Assembly (NCBI GenBank): GCA_014238905.1
Contig: JABAAE010000002.1
Span: 62,001 to 126,000, forward strand
Origin: Planctomycetota bacterium
Lineage (GTDB): Bacteria > Planctomycetota > Planctomycetia > Pirellulales > Pirellulaceae
Length of the DNA: 64,000 nt
Direction of reading: 5' to 3'
Part shown: positions 1-9,170 of the stretch, in pieces
Numbering within the stretch: the stretch's first letter is position 1
Layout: the number at the start of each line of letters is the position of its first letter
Program-made: the position numbers and the translations under genes
The notes under the pieces: model-generated
Told to the model about the DNA's origin: nothing
The model's database searches: none
Seen by the model: only the letters and a program-made list of their open reading frames with translations

Positions 1-210
1 CATTGTCGCATTTCGCCCCAAAAAAAAATGACGCTCTCAAATCACAACAATAAGTGATGACGATGCGGTCAATTCACGACTTGGTCTTTTCATCAGGTTT
101 TTGGGGGCAGAGAACATTGGATCCGGCTGGCGAAAATCGGGCGACCGCCTGCCATCGACCCTTTGATGATCATCTCCCAAGTTTACGAGTTGGATTTCCA
201 GATCATCATC

Positions 211-951
211 TCACCAATAGCGTTCCAAGACGATTTGGCCGGGCGCCTTTTTCCGGTGTTTAACCATACCGCGTTCACCAAGTCTGGATTCCATCTCATC
301 GAGCATGGCTGGGTTGCCGCAAAGTAATATCGCGGATTGATCCTGATTCAATTCGCATTCGGCGACACGTTCCAATTCGCCACTCTCAAGACATTGTGGA
401 ATCCGGCCTCTCAGAGCATGTTCATCATCCTCTCGAGAGAGCATTGGAATGTATGCAAATTGCTCTCCATATTGTTCCCGATACGCATCCATTTCTTCCT
501 GATAAGCCAAGTCAGATCGGTGCCGAACACCATGCACTACGATGACTTTTTCATACCTTTGCCAAGGTTCAGCCGTGCGCAACATCGCAATATAAGGAGC
601 TAACCCGGTTCCCGTAGAGACCAACCAAAGATGCTTTGCATCGGGCGTCTTCTTCAATGTAAAACTGCCCGCCGCCCGCTCACTTATCTCAATCTCGTCG
701 CCCGCTTCAAGATTCCAGAGTTTGGGGGTCAATTTCCCGTCTTCGACCAAGACGATAAAAAAATCAACGTGTTCACCATGTGGTGACGCAACTGAGTAGG
801 GGCGATTCGTCCGCTCATCATTCTCGACAATGGCCAAATGCAAAAACTGCCCGGCAGAAAATGGTAGTACCTCAGGTGCCGTCACTCGCAGGGTGAATAA
901 ACCATCAGCCCAGATTTTCTTTTGCACAACCGTCGATGGAGTCCATTTCAT
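211..951 (-). CDS. fpr: Ferredoxin--NADP(+) reductase, Fpr type
   Basis: This 246-residue protein matches the bacterial Fpr family, whose usual length is close to 250. These FAD flavoenzymes pass electrons between NADPH and ferredoxin or flavodoxin in the cytoplasm. The N-terminal half is the FAD-binding barrel with the R-x-Y-S motif (RPYSVASP, about residue 50). The C-terminal half carries the nucleotide-binding STGTGLAPYIAMLR loop near residue 112 and a C(G)NP motif (LLCGNPAMLDEM) near residue 211. It ends in ERYW, the aromatic tail that usually stacks on the flavin. The ATG at 951 places the first beta strand normally. It stands alone on the minus strand and its redox partner is not in the window. 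Family call is firm; partner is inferred. Confidence 0.9.
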   Translation of the reverse strand: MKWTPSTVVQKKIWADGLFTLRVTAPEVLPFSAGQFLHLAIVENDERTNRPYSVASPHGEHVDFFIVLVEDGKLTPKLWNLEAGDEIEISERAAGSFTLKKTPDAKHLWLVSTGTGLAPYIAMLRTAEPWQRYEKVIVVHGVRHRSDLAYQEEMDAYREQYGEQFAYIPMLSREDDEHALRGRIPQCLESGELERVAECELNQDQSAILLCGNPAMLDEMESRLGERGMVKHRKKAPGQIVLERYW

Positions 952-1036
952 TCCAGTTAGTCCCTTTTTGAGGAATGATGCATATTAGAAAAATATTTAT
1001 AAATCACCAGCCAATCAAATCAACCGTCATTCGCTT

Positions 1037-2359
1037 CTAATCGCGGCGTGGACGGTTGTGTTGGCCGATTGCTTGGGATAGTCGATCAACATGACGTGAA
1101 AGATCATCGATTTGTTTTCGCATTCGATTCAGTTGGTCAACATGATGCGATAGCTGTTGGATTTCAGCCCTCATGCGGTCCATTTCTCGTTCGACATGCT
1201 GCCGAAAATCATCCGGCTGACCGCGGTCACGGTGATTAAATTCCTGCTCCAACTGATCTGCTTCTCGCCGCAACTGATCAGCAATCTCATGCCTGCCCAG
1301 TTGATCCAGCAGATTGGCGGAATCCCGAAATCGCTCTAATTCCATTTGCAGCTGCTGGGGTGCTGGATCCGGAAGACGATTTCCCCCTCGATCCCATCCT
1401 CGACCCTCGCGTTCCATGTGCTCGCGTTCCATGTGGTCGCGTTCCATGTGGTCGCGTTCTTGGCGTTCGCGTCCTTGATGCTCGCGTTCTTGGTGTTCGC
1501 GTTCTTGATGTTCGCGTCCTTGGTGCTCGCGTTCTTGGCGTTCGCGTTCTTGGCGTTCGCGTTCCATGTGGTCGCGTTCTTGGCGTTCACGGTCTTGGTG
1601 TTCGCGTTCCATGTGGTCGCGTTCTTGATGTTCGCGGTCTTGGTGTTCGCGTTCTTGATGTTCGCGGTCTTGATGTTCGCGGTCTTGGTGTTCGCGGTCT
1701 TGGCGTTCGCGTTCTTGATGTTCGCGTTCTTGATGTTCGCGTTCTTGATGTTCGCGTTCTTGATGCTCGCGTCCTTGGTGCTCGCGTTCCATGTGCTCGC
1801 GGTCTTGGCGTTCGCGGTCTTGGTGCTCGCGTCGGCGAGGCTCTCGTTCTTGAACCAAGGTGTGGAATTCAGCAACAACGTCTTTAGGACCAGCGTCGCG
1901 GTTATCGACGATAAAGAGTTGCCGTTCTTCCATCCGGGCGGGAAAATTGCCAATTTGAATTGCTTGTCGGTTTTTCACCTCGGAACGTCTACCGTTGACC
2001 AAGGGCAATCTGGTCAATACCTGAATCGAATCCTCAGTAGCCAAAGATTTAATGACCCTGTTTTTATTCCCATCTGATTGTAATTGTTCAAATCCGATTC
2101 TATTTCGCAACTCAGCAAGCGACTCTCTTGCAGCCAACAGTTCATTCTGAATGCTTTTTAGAGAGGCCCTCAGTTCGACAGTCTCCCGTTGTTCTCTTTT
2201 CGCAACGAGCCCGTCTCTAGGAACGTCGATTTTACCTGAGTCTGTTTTTTTGGTTTGCACCGCCGCTTGATCTTGCTGGGCAAATCCACTTTGAAGATCG
2301 GCGACAACCGCTCCCAGCAAAAAAATCATCAGCCACTTAAAATTATTGGCAACGGTCAT
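1037..2359 (-). CDS. Secreted protein with long charged pentapeptide repeat
   Basis: No recognised family; 440 residues. It begins with a signal peptide (hydrophobic stretch at residues 8-20, likely cleavage after GFAQ near 28) and a GGAG ribosome site lies just before the ATG. Residues 60-90 look like a short coiled coil. Residues 177-316 are 28 uninterrupted pentapeptides of the form R-[ED]-[HR]-[QM]-[DEG], mostly REHQE, REHQD and RDHME. The rest, about 335-440, is a charged heptad-like coiled coil ending in RPRRD. The repeat has almost no hydrophobic residues, so it is likely an extended charged helix or disordered linker outside the cytoplasmic membrane. The repeat DNA leaves several other frames open on both strands, but only this frame has a signal peptide and ribosome site. 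Function unknown. Confidence 0.75.
   Translation of the reverse strand: MTVANNFKWLMIFLLGAVVADLQSGFAQQDQAAVQTKKTDSGKIDVPRDGLVAKREQRETVELRASLKSIQNELLAARESLAELRNRIGFEQLQSDGNKNRVIKSLATEDSIQVLTRLPLVNGRRSEVKNRQAIQIGNFPARMEERQLFIVDNRDAGPKDVVAEFHTLVQEREPRRREHQDRERQDREHMEREHQGREHQEREHQEREHQEREHQERERQDREHQDREHQDREHQEREHQDREHQERDHMEREHQDRERQERDHMERERQERERQEREHQGREHQEREHQEREHQGRERQERDHMERDHMEREHMEREGRGWDRGGNRLPDPAPQQLQMELERFRDSANLLDQLGRHEIADQLRREADQLEQEFNHRDRGQPDDFRQHVEREMDRMRAEIQQLSHHVDQLNRMRKQIDDLSRHVDRLSQAIGQHNRPRRD
1412..1831 (-). repeat. 15-bp coding tandem repeat, 28 units
   Basis: The stretch encodes 28 head-to-tail pentapeptides (residues 177-316 of the secreted protein). Each unit is 15 bp, and on the plus strand reads as variants of gttcttgatgttcgc. 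Units vary mainly at positions that change E to D, H to R, or Q to M, and blocks of neighbouring identical units suggest expansion by slippage or unequal recombination. Copy number could be wrong in a short-read assembly. Confidence 0.9.
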
Positions 2360-2529
2360 ATGAACTCCCTATTGATTTCGATGTGATTCTGCATGCTAGC
2401 AATCCAGACCCTCAGTCGCTACTAATTTCTTGTCGAAATCTGTTACCAATTTGGGATACCATTGCCTGACTAGTCCTTACAATCGACAGCTGTCAACGAC
2501 TGTACGAAGATTCATACTCTGGGGAAATG

Positions 2530-3654
2530 TTAATCCACGATGGACACCCACCATGGCTTTCTTCCGGTGGGAATCGTTCCAGTACGTTTAAGAAAACCAT
2601 TGGACGCCTTGACTTGATAGACGGCCAATTGATTTGAACCCTGACCGGCGGCAATCAAGTATTCACCCTTGGTGGACAGCGCAAATTGTCGTGGTGTTTT
2701 CTCTGTTGGAAATAAACCAGTTCGTTTCAATCCGGTTTGCATGGAATATTCAAACACAGCAATGCTGTCGTGCCCCCGATTCGCCCCATACAGAAATCGA
2801 CCATCTTTTGAGATCTCCAGATCAGAACAAGAATTATTTCCGGCAAAGTCCCCAGGCAGTGTTGACACCGACCGGATGGAATTCAGAAGGCCCGTTTTCC
2901 TATTCATTTGCAAATGCGTAAGAGAAGACGCCTGCTCATTGAGCACAAAAAAGACATCCGTCTCCGTAGGGTGGGCAACGATATGCCTGGGCCCCGTATT
3001 GGAGGGGAATGATAATCGCGCTGGCTCATTACCCGATAACTTGCCAGTCTTCGAATCAAATCGAAATTGAAATATCGAATTGGGGCCCGTATGGGGAACA
3101 AACAGAAACCGATTGGATCGATCGCAAATAATGGCATGAGCGCAACGAGCCGTCGACACCCAGGAAAGGCTTTTTCGATCAAATCGACCCTCTTGGTCAA
3201 TCCCGCAACAGGAAACCCTACCCGTTGCATAATAGGCCGCCAATAACCAATTTTGACTGCCATCGAGTCGAAGGTAAGCAGGATCCCTATCAACTTTCAT
3301 TTGGTCAATAGCGGTCAGGACTCCCTTTTCTCGGTGAAACTTCAATGCAACAATCTCGCCAGCATTGCGAAGTCCCAAATACAATACCGATCGCGATTGA
3401 TCAAAAAACTGAGATCCCGCATCACCACTTACACTACAAAACGAAACCAATGTCAGTCGAGGAATAGGGTCCGCAATCACCGAGTAGACAGCAACCCTGT
3501 TTTCGTCCGCCAGAGAGACAAACGCCCAACCTCGTTCTTCTGCAGCCAGTGAAAACGAAGCCATGAGCACCAGAAGTCCAACAATCCATTTGGCAGCCAA
3601 GCCGCCAAGGTACAGGACGAACCAGCCATGCAAAGAACATTTTCTGGAATTCAT
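2530..3654 (-). CDS. Lactonase-family seven-bladed propeller protein
   Basis: This 374-residue protein resembles the lactonase/6-phosphogluconolactonase (Pgl, YkgB-like) beta-propeller family, usually 330-390 residues. Visible signs are the repeated blade pattern, FVSLADENRVAVYSV near residue 45, the family stretch SNTGPRHIVAHPTETDVF near 220, DLEISKDGRFLYGANRGHDS near 280, and the end RKPWWVSIVD. An N-terminal hydrophobic segment (about 21-38, before AAEERG) looks like a signal peptide, so it probably acts in the periplasm, unlike a cytoplasmic pentose-phosphate enzyme. Substrate is unknown; many planctomycete members are uncharacterised. Divergent in orientation from any pathway neighbour. 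Confidence 0.75.
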   Translation of the reverse strand: MNSRKCSLHGWFVLYLGGLAAKWIVGLLVLMASFSLAAEERGWAFVSLADENRVAVYSVIADPIPRLTLVSFCSVSGDAGSQFFDQSRSVLYLGLRNAGEIVALKFHREKGVLTAIDQMKVDRDPAYLRLDGSQNWLLAAYYATGRVSCCGIDQEGRFDRKSLSWVSTARCAHAIICDRSNRFLFVPHTGPNSIFQFRFDSKTGKLSGNEPARLSFPSNTGPRHIVAHPTETDVFFVLNEQASSLTHLQMNRKTGLLNSIRSVSTLPGDFAGNNSCSDLEISKDGRFLYGANRGHDSIAVFEYSMQTGLKRTGLFPTEKTPRQFALSTKGEYLIAAGQGSNQLAVYQVKASNGFLKRTGTIPTGRKPWWVSIVD

Positions 3655-4004
3655 ACCGAGCTCGTGGGGAGAAATGGTAATGAGTTTAACGATGTCGTCA
3701 CTCGATCCACCGATCAGATCAACTTTGAAGATGACACTCGCCTGATAGCCGTGGTCGTCGGCTCTTTAAAGAAACCCAACCATTCGTTAATTCCCGGCAG
3801 GGCTCCCAAAAATCGAAATACCCGCCTGGCAAAAAATCAGATGGATTCATCGTTCACCGTACACTCCCCAGTTTGTCGCGTCAAAATGATCCGGTCAATT
3901 CACCATCTGATTCTTTGGTGTCTCTTCACCTCTCGAAAAGGCACCTCCGGTCCTACCAACAACTCGAATACTGCGGACTACGAAAATCGTCAGCAGGACA
4001 CCGC
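3655..4004. other. Gap with no recognisable gene
   Basis: 350 bases between the start of the lactonase-type gene and the stop of the MFS exporter gene. The open frames here have no ribosome site, no family signature and a poor composition. It should hold the promoter of the lactonase-type gene, but I could not pick out a convincing -35/-10 pair, and I see no terminator hairpin. Confidence 0.5.
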
Positions 4005-5279
4005 TTAACCATCATTCGATTCAGTGAGAGCCGCCCGTGTTCCAAGGATCAATGGCAATAACGAGAAGGCCAATACGAGGCCCGCCAAAAGAAATGCTGC
4101 ACCATAAAAAGGATGGGGTGAATTCGGTGTTGCGAAGTAGAAGAAAACATGGGTCATCATGATGGGACTCACCATGTTTGCAATGCCTTGAAGGCTGGCA
4201 AGGGTACCCTGTAATTCACCCTGGGCATCCGGAGAAACCTGGGATGACATTAGTGACTTGATTGCCGGTGTCGTCACCGCCCCCAACGCAGAAAGTGGTA
4301 TCCAGCAGTAAAGCATCCATCCCTTAGTAGCCGATGCAAATCCAACAAACGCAATAAGACTGCAGGAGATACCCAAAATGGCAGTACGCTTTTCACCGAG
4401 GCTACCGAGAATCCGGCCAATTAGTGTTCCTTGCACAATTGTGGAACAGAGACCAAACGCCATCAACGAAATCCCAATCTCGGCACTTGCCCAGTCATAC
4501 CGGGCGGCACCGTGATACTGCCAAGTACTGGGAAAAACGACGTGAGCAAAAAAAAGACAAAAGCTGGCCACCAATAGCCATTGAATCGACGGAAACTTAC
4601 GAACTTGCTGAAAAGCACCCAATGGATTGGACCTTTTCCAATCGAAACGCCTTCGATTGGACGCAGACAACGACTCTGGCAGAATAAAAAATCCGTACAG
4701 CAAATTCAAGAAGGCCAATCCTGCGGCAGCAAAGAATGGTGCCCGAGGAGAAAGAGTTCCAAGAAAACCACCAATGACGGGGCCGAGAATAAATCCTATC
4801 CCAAACGCTGCTCCAATTTTACCGAATGCCTTTCCGCGCTCCGATCCTGCGGTCAAGTCGGCAATGTACGCATTGGCAGTAGAATAGGAGGCCCCACAAA
4901 TCCCGGTCAAAATCCTGCCCAGAAACAGCACACCGATAGTCGACGCGAATCCAAGAATTAAATAGTCGACCACCAGAGCTGCCATGGAAATCAAAAGCAC
5001 TGGACGACGGCCGAACTGATCGCTCAAGCTGCCAATCAAGGGGCCAAAAACAAAATGCATCGCAGCATAACAAAAACCGAGATAACCGCCCCAAACGGCC
5101 GCTTCTTCCTTGGAAACATGCAGCAACTCAGTCAACAGATCTGGCATGACCGGTATGATGACTCCAAAGCCAATGGAATCGATCAGGACCGTGATCAGGA
5201 TAAAATAGAGTGGTTGCCGCCCCAATCGTGAGGAAGGACCCCCGGAGTTCTCGTTGGAAATAGTTGATAATTGCTTCAC
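4005..5279 (-). CDS. TetA-like major facilitator superfamily exporter
   Basis: A 424-residue, 12-helix inner-membrane transporter of the drug:H+ antiporter-1 group that includes TetA. Seen are helix 1 with FILITVLIDSIGFGVIIPVM, the loop 2-3 motif A (GSLSDQFGRRPVLL, near residue 84), GRILTGICGASY in helix 4, and the antiporter motif C in helix 5 (GFILGPVIGGFLG, near 155). The C-terminal half has TTPAIKSLMSSQVSPDAQGELQ-like spacing seen in TetA relatives. It probably exports a small hydrophobic compound using the proton gradient. Overall similarity to TetA does not prove tetracycline resistance, and no TetR-type regulator is adjacent. Confidence 0.82.
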   Translation of the reverse strand: MKQLSTISNENSGGPSSRLGRQPLYFILITVLIDSIGFGVIIPVMPDLLTELLHVSKEEAAVWGGYLGFCYAAMHFVFGPLIGSLSDQFGRRPVLLISMAALVVDYLILGFASTIGVLFLGRILTGICGASYSTANAYIADLTAGSERGKAFGKIGAAFGIGFILGPVIGGFLGTLSPRAPFFAAAGLAFLNLLYGFFILPESLSASNRRRFDWKRSNPLGAFQQVRKFPSIQWLLVASFCLFFAHVVFPSTWQYHGAARYDWASAEIGISLMAFGLCSTIVQGTLIGRILGSLGEKRTAILGISCSLIAFVGFASATKGWMLYCWIPLSALGAVTTPAIKSLMSSQVSPDAQGELQGTLASLQGIANMVSPIMMTHVFFYFATPNSPHPFYGAAFLLAGLVLAFSLLPLILGTRAALTESNDG

Positions 5280-5796
5280 AAAGATCTACTCGCGGGTTCC
5301 CCAGGTTCACAATGGACGAAAACGAACCACAGCTTCAGATGGGTGAGCATTCAGATTCACGTGTTCGTCCTTGCGAAAGAAATAGTCTTCGATCCATTGA
5401 TCGTGTCCATGCAACAATCAGATCCTGAAGACGAGCGTTCATCTATCCATCATGTGCGATGGTGGTTCCATGACGGAAGCCCCCTGCCCTGATGATCTGC
5501 CATTTGTCCCAACAAAATCAAAATTCATCCGCGGTGAATCGGTCATGCTGTATTGATTTATTTTTTCGACTCGCTATTTCTTTTCTGACTAACGGTTCTT
5601 ATGTGGACATTCGTCCCGTTTTTTGCGGGAAAACATCCCTTCAAATCAACTCGCTATAGCCGCTTGCCGAAATACGTGGTAATTGCCACATGCGAATGGG
5701 AGTGTTCCACTTGTTGAAAATCCAACTATGGCGATGATTGAGAGTATCAATGGCAGGATCAACCTGTCGCTATTGTCAAACCGCTGATTAGAAAAC
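5280..5796. promoter_or_regulatory. Divergent promoter region, exporter and serA
   Basis: 517 bases between two divergently transcribed genes. It contains a small hairpin (tcccg/cggga around 5614-5630 with a T-rich loop) and a 14-bp near-palindrome, GTGGTAATTGCCAC at 5676-5689, 107 bases before the serA start. Either could be an operator, but neither matches a regulator site I know. No coding frame here is convincing. Confidence 0.35.
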
Positions 5797-7026
5797 ATGG
5801 TTAGAATCTCGCTGGACAAGGAAAAAATTAGAATCCTTCTGCTGGAGGGGATTCATCAAACCGCAGTCGACGTCTTTGAAAACGCTGGTTATCGAAACAT
5901 CGATTATGTGACCACGGCGTTACCGGAAAACGAACTGATTCAAAGAGCTAAGGGTGCTCACTTTATCGGGATCCGATCCAGATCTCAATTGACGCCAGCG
6001 GTTCTAAAAGCATGCCCCAAGCTGATGGCAATTGGTTGCTTCTGTATCGGCACCAATCAGATCGATTTGGACGCAACTCAGGAGATGGGAATTTGCGTTT
6101 TCAATGCTCCCTATTCCAATACGCGCAGCGTCGCGGAATTGGTCGTCTCGGAAGCTAGCCTGTTATTACGCAAGATTCCGGAAAAAAATGCGGCATGCCA
6201 TCAAGGAGAATGGCTCAAGTCGTCGACAGGATCTTTTGAACTTCGTGGCAAAACACTCGGAATTGTCGGTTATGGCGCCATCGGCAGCCAAGTCAGTGTG
6301 TTAGCGGAATCATGGGGAATGAACGTCATTTTTCACGACACCGTCACCAAGCTTCCTCTTGGCAATGCTGCCCAAGTTTCCAGCCTGTCTCAACTTTTAA
6401 GCCAATCTCACATCGTGAGCCTCCACGTTCCGGAAACCCTTCAGACACAAAATTTGATTTCCAAAAAACAACTCCAGGAGATGCGTCCCGGTTCCATACT
6501 ACTGAATGCATCCCGCGGAACGGTGGTCGACATTGATGCACTTGCTGAATCTATCGAAAACGGTCATCTGGGAGGTGCGGCGATTGACGTTTTTCCGGCC
6601 GAACCCAAAGGTGACCTGGATGAATTTGTTTCGCCATTGAGAGGCCTTCCAAATGTGATTTTGACACCTCATGTTGGAGGATCAACCGAAGAAGCCCAAG
6701 CCAATATCGGAATGGAAGTGGCAGAAAAGCTGGTCAGATATTCTGATAACGGCACGACTACCTCCAGTGTTAATTTTCCGGAGGTCGCCCTCCCGCAACA
6801 CAGTCGACTTCATCGTTTACTGCATGTTCATCAGAATGTGCCCGGAGTCCTGGCCTCGATTAACAAGGTTTTTTCCGAGTTCGGCATCAACGTAAGTGGG
6901 CAATACCTAAGAACCAACGAGAATCTCGGTTACGTTGTTTTAGACATCGAATCCAATTACAACGATGAAGCAATCAAGACATTAAAGCAAATTCCCGGCA
7001 CGATTCGCTGTCGCGTCTTGTTTTAA
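5797..7026 (+). CDS. serA: D-3-phosphoglycerate dehydrogenase
   Basis: Oxidises 3-phosphoglycerate to 3-phosphohydroxypyruvate with NAD+, the first step of serine synthesis, in the cytoplasm. At 409 residues it is almost the length of the E. coli enzyme (410) and matches that short ACT-containing type throughout: HFIGIRSRSQLT, IGCFCIGTNQIDLDA and FNAPYSNTRSVAEL in the N-terminal half, and the Rossmann motif GIVGYGAIGSQ near 150. Catalytic residues are visible: the Arg of NASRGTVVD, the Glu of DVFPAEP and the His of TPHVGGST. Residues about 335-409 form an ACT domain (VPGVLASINKVFSEFGINV) that binds serine for feedback inhibition in the E. coli enzyme. The closeness to the E. coli subtype, rather than the longer type many bacteria have, is notable. 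Confidence 0.96.
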   Translation: MVRISLDKEKIRILLLEGIHQTAVDVFENAGYRNIDYVTTALPENELIQRAKGAHFIGIRSRSQLTPAVLKACPKLMAIGCFCIGTNQIDLDATQEMGICVFNAPYSNTRSVAELVVSEASLLLRKIPEKNAACHQGEWLKSSTGSFELRGKTLGIVGYGAIGSQVSVLAESWGMNVIFHDTVTKLPLGNAAQVSSLSQLLSQSHIVSLHVPETLQTQNLISKKQLQEMRPGSILLNASRGTVVDIDALAESIENGHLGGAAIDVFPAEPKGDLDEFVSPLRGLPNVILTPHVGGSTEEAQANIGMEVAEKLVRYSDNGTTTSSVNFPEVALPQHSRLHRLLHVHQNVPGVLASINKVFSEFGINVSGQYLRTNENLGYVVLDIESNYNDEAIKTLKQIPGTIRCRVLF

Positions 7027-7061
7027 CAGGCATTGGATTCCCCATAAACGGCATGAAACAG

Positions 7062-7112
7062 CTGCCATCAGGAACACTGCCATCAGGAACACTGCCATCA
7101 GGAACACTGCCA
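7062..7112. repeat. 15-bp tandem repeat, 3.4 copies
   Basis: Three perfect copies of ctgccatcaggaaca plus six more bases, placed in the gap between the convergent serA and xylA genes. Confidence 0.95.
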
Positions 7113-7124
7113 ACGCATGGCCAG

Positions 7125-7158
7125 ACACAACCGCAGCCTACACAACCGCAGCCTACAC
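7125..7158. repeat. 15-bp tandem repeat, 2.3 copies
   Basis: Two perfect copies of acacaaccgcagcct plus four bases, thirteen bases after the previous repeat and unrelated to it in sequence. No terminator hairpin is evident between serA and xylA, only these duplications. Confidence 0.95.
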
Positions 7159-7195
7159 TGGGAAAAACTGACGATTGGTCGCCGAGGGGTCGGGC

Positions 7196-8512
7196 TTAAA
7201 ACTTGTCGATGTAACGGTTGACTACGTTCTCAAGCATTTCCTGCCGGCCGCTTTGATTAGGCGTTACATCGCCTTTCTCCAACATATAGGCCTCCAGCTC
7301 TTGAAAACCGACCGCACCACTTTCTATTTGCTTTCCAATGCCTCCATCAAACGACGCATATCGACTGGAAACGAATCCACCTAAAGCGTCATCTGCCCGA
7401 ATGGCAGCCGCAATTTTCAACCCCTTAGCGAACGCATCCATACCACCGATGTGGGCATAAAAAAGATCCAGGGGCTCAAAACTCTCCCGCCGCACCTTCG
7501 CATCAAAATTGACTCCACCGGGTGACAACCCGTATTTCAATAACACCAACATGATCTGGGTGGTCAGATAATAGTCCGTCGGGAACTGATCGGTATCCCA
7601 TCCGAGCATCAAGTCACCTGTATTGGCATCGATCGATCCCAAACCACCCTGCATGCCCGCATATTCCAATTCGTGCATCATCGTATGCCCAGCCAGCGTC
7701 GCATGATTGGTTTCGATGTTAAGCTTGAAATGGTCCATCAAATCATAGGCTCGCAAGAAATTCAGACAGGCAGCAGCATCAGAATCATACTGATGTTTGG
7801 TCGGTTCTTTTGGCTTGGGCTCAATCAGAAATTGGCCCTTGAATCCAATTTCCCTCGCGTAGTCAACCGCCATGTGAAAAAACTGGGCCAGATGATCCAA
7901 CTCCCGTTTCATATCGGTGTTGTATAAATTCTGATATCCCTCTCGCCCGCCCCAAAAGACATAGTTCTCGCCCCCCAGATCGTTGGTCACCTCCAACGCT
8001 TTTTTGACCTGTGCGGCGCAATAAGCAAACACATCCGCATTACAAGTCGTCGCGGCACCATGCATATAGCGGGGATGGCTAAACATGTTGGCGGTTCCCC
8101 ATAGAAGCTTGATACCGGTTCGCTGTTGTTCTTCCTTTAAAACAGCAGCAACCGATTCAAAGTTGGAATTAGTGGTCGCGAGGGAATCTCCCTCCGGAGC
8201 GACATCCCGGTCATGAAATGCGTAGTAAGGCGCTCCTAGTTTTTCAAAAAATTCAAAGGCGACCCGCGCCCGGTTACATGCATTTTCGACACTGTCTGAT
8301 CCGTCATCCCAGGGTCGCAACATTGTACCCCCGCCGAATGGATCACTCCCTGTTCCTCGAAACGTATGCCAATAACAAATCGTAAACCGCAGATGGTCCT
8401 TCATGGACTTACCCTCGATCATTTCCTCGGGATCATACCAGCGGAAGGCGAGTGGATTATCAGACTGCGGACCTTCGAATTGGACTTTTGGAATATCAGG
8501 GAAAGCTGCCAC
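7196..8512 (-). CDS. xylA: Xylose isomerase
   Basis: Converts D-xylose to D-xylulose (and glucose to fructose slowly) in the cytoplasm with two divalent metals. The protein follows the 440-residue E. coli-like class. Metal and catalytic residues are in [16 protein letters not shown] (Glu and Lys), [18 protein letters not shown] (Glu, His) and [20 protein letters not shown] (Asp residues); [12 protein letters not shown] carries the catalytic His-Asp. The longest open frame reaches 8587, but family alignment begins at A-A-F-P-D-I-P-K. I therefore place the start at the GTG at 8512, giving 438 residues, with a purine-rich gaaag about ten bases upstream; the extra 25 residues have no family counterpart. 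No xylulokinase or transporter is adjacent. Confidence 0.93.
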   Translation of the reverse strand: MAAFPDIPKVQFEGPQSDNPLAFRWYDPEEMIEGKSMKDHLRFTICYWHTFRGTGSDPFGGGTMLRPWDDGSDSVENACNRARVAFEFFEKLGAPYYAFHDRDVAPEGDSLATTNSNFESVAAVLKEEQQRTGIKLLWGTANMFSHPRYMHGAATTCNADVFAYCAAQVKKALEVTNDLGGENYVFWGGREGYQNLYNTDMKRELDHLAQFFHMAVDYAREIGFKGQFLIEPKPKEPTKHQYDSDAAACLNFLRAYDLMDHFKLNIETNHATLAGHTMMHELEYAGMQGGLGSIDANTGDLMLGWDTDQFPTDYYLTTQIMLVLLKYGLSPGGVNFDAKVRRESFEPLDLFYAHIGGMDAFAKGLKIAAAIRADDALGGFVSSRYASFDGGIGKQIESGAVGFQELEAYMLEKGDVTPNQSGRQEMLENVVNRYIDKF

Positions 8513-9170
8513 GTTTTGGGTTCTTTCAAAAAAATGGAGATGAAAATAATTGCCAGCGTAAAACAAACACCAACAACCTTTAGGCAAAAGCCACCATTTT
8601 GGGTTGTCACTTTTCTATTTCAAATCTCCACCAGCAGAGTACCGTAAGAGATTCAAAAGGGACCAAATCACGCCACCTTATGATAAACCAAAAAGAGTGA
8701 CGGCTAAAGTTGACCCGACCATTTTTTGAGGGTAGGCATGCGTTTCAGGGGCATTAACTTCTGCTGATTCAGCAACCCTTGCGGACGAAAAGTCGTGGTG
8801 TAGCCTCTTAGGCCCTGTCGGCCTCTCTGCATTTATAACAGAAGGCTATTTTTCATCGCTGCGCGAAGTCAATGAGAAAAATCTGCTGGCGAAAGACCTA
8901 CATATCTAGAGCAGTAATCTACAGCAATTACCAAGCATCCCAGCGACAGAATGGCAATCCAAATGTCAGTGCCAAATTCGCTTTTGATTTGCCGGAATTC
9001 TCTTACCAGCGTCATAGCTATTTCCAAATGCTAATGAGAGACCGCCGGAGGGAGGAATCCGGCAATTCTCTACTATTTGGCATCGCTAACAGCCCGCAAA
9101 ACACTCCATCCAAAGCCACAGTTTTTGCAAGTGGAACCTCCCAACTGCGTACCTTTCAGTGGAAAACGCT
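8513..9170. other. Gap with no recognisable gene
   Basis: About 660 bases between the start of xylA and the stop of the glutathione peroxidase gene. A plus-strand open frame starts at 8872 but runs antisense into the peroxidase gene and has no family signal, so I do not call it. The 8800-8830 region has short GC-rich self-complementary pieces (ggcc/ggcc) without a clear T-run. The xylA promoter must lie here. Confidence 0.5.

Noticed and set aside
1..210. Gene at the left edge
   Set aside because: A possible minus-strand ATG at positions 1-3 would start a gene outside the window; nothing in these bases supports a call.
1346..2077. Long open frames antisense to the pentapeptide repeat gene (also 1336-1953 and 1360-1887)
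   Set aside because: They only reflect the stop-free 15-bp repeat; no ribosome site, signal peptide or family.
4005..5279. A tetracycline-resistance gene
   Set aside because: Only family-level similarity to TetA and no regulator or mobile context.
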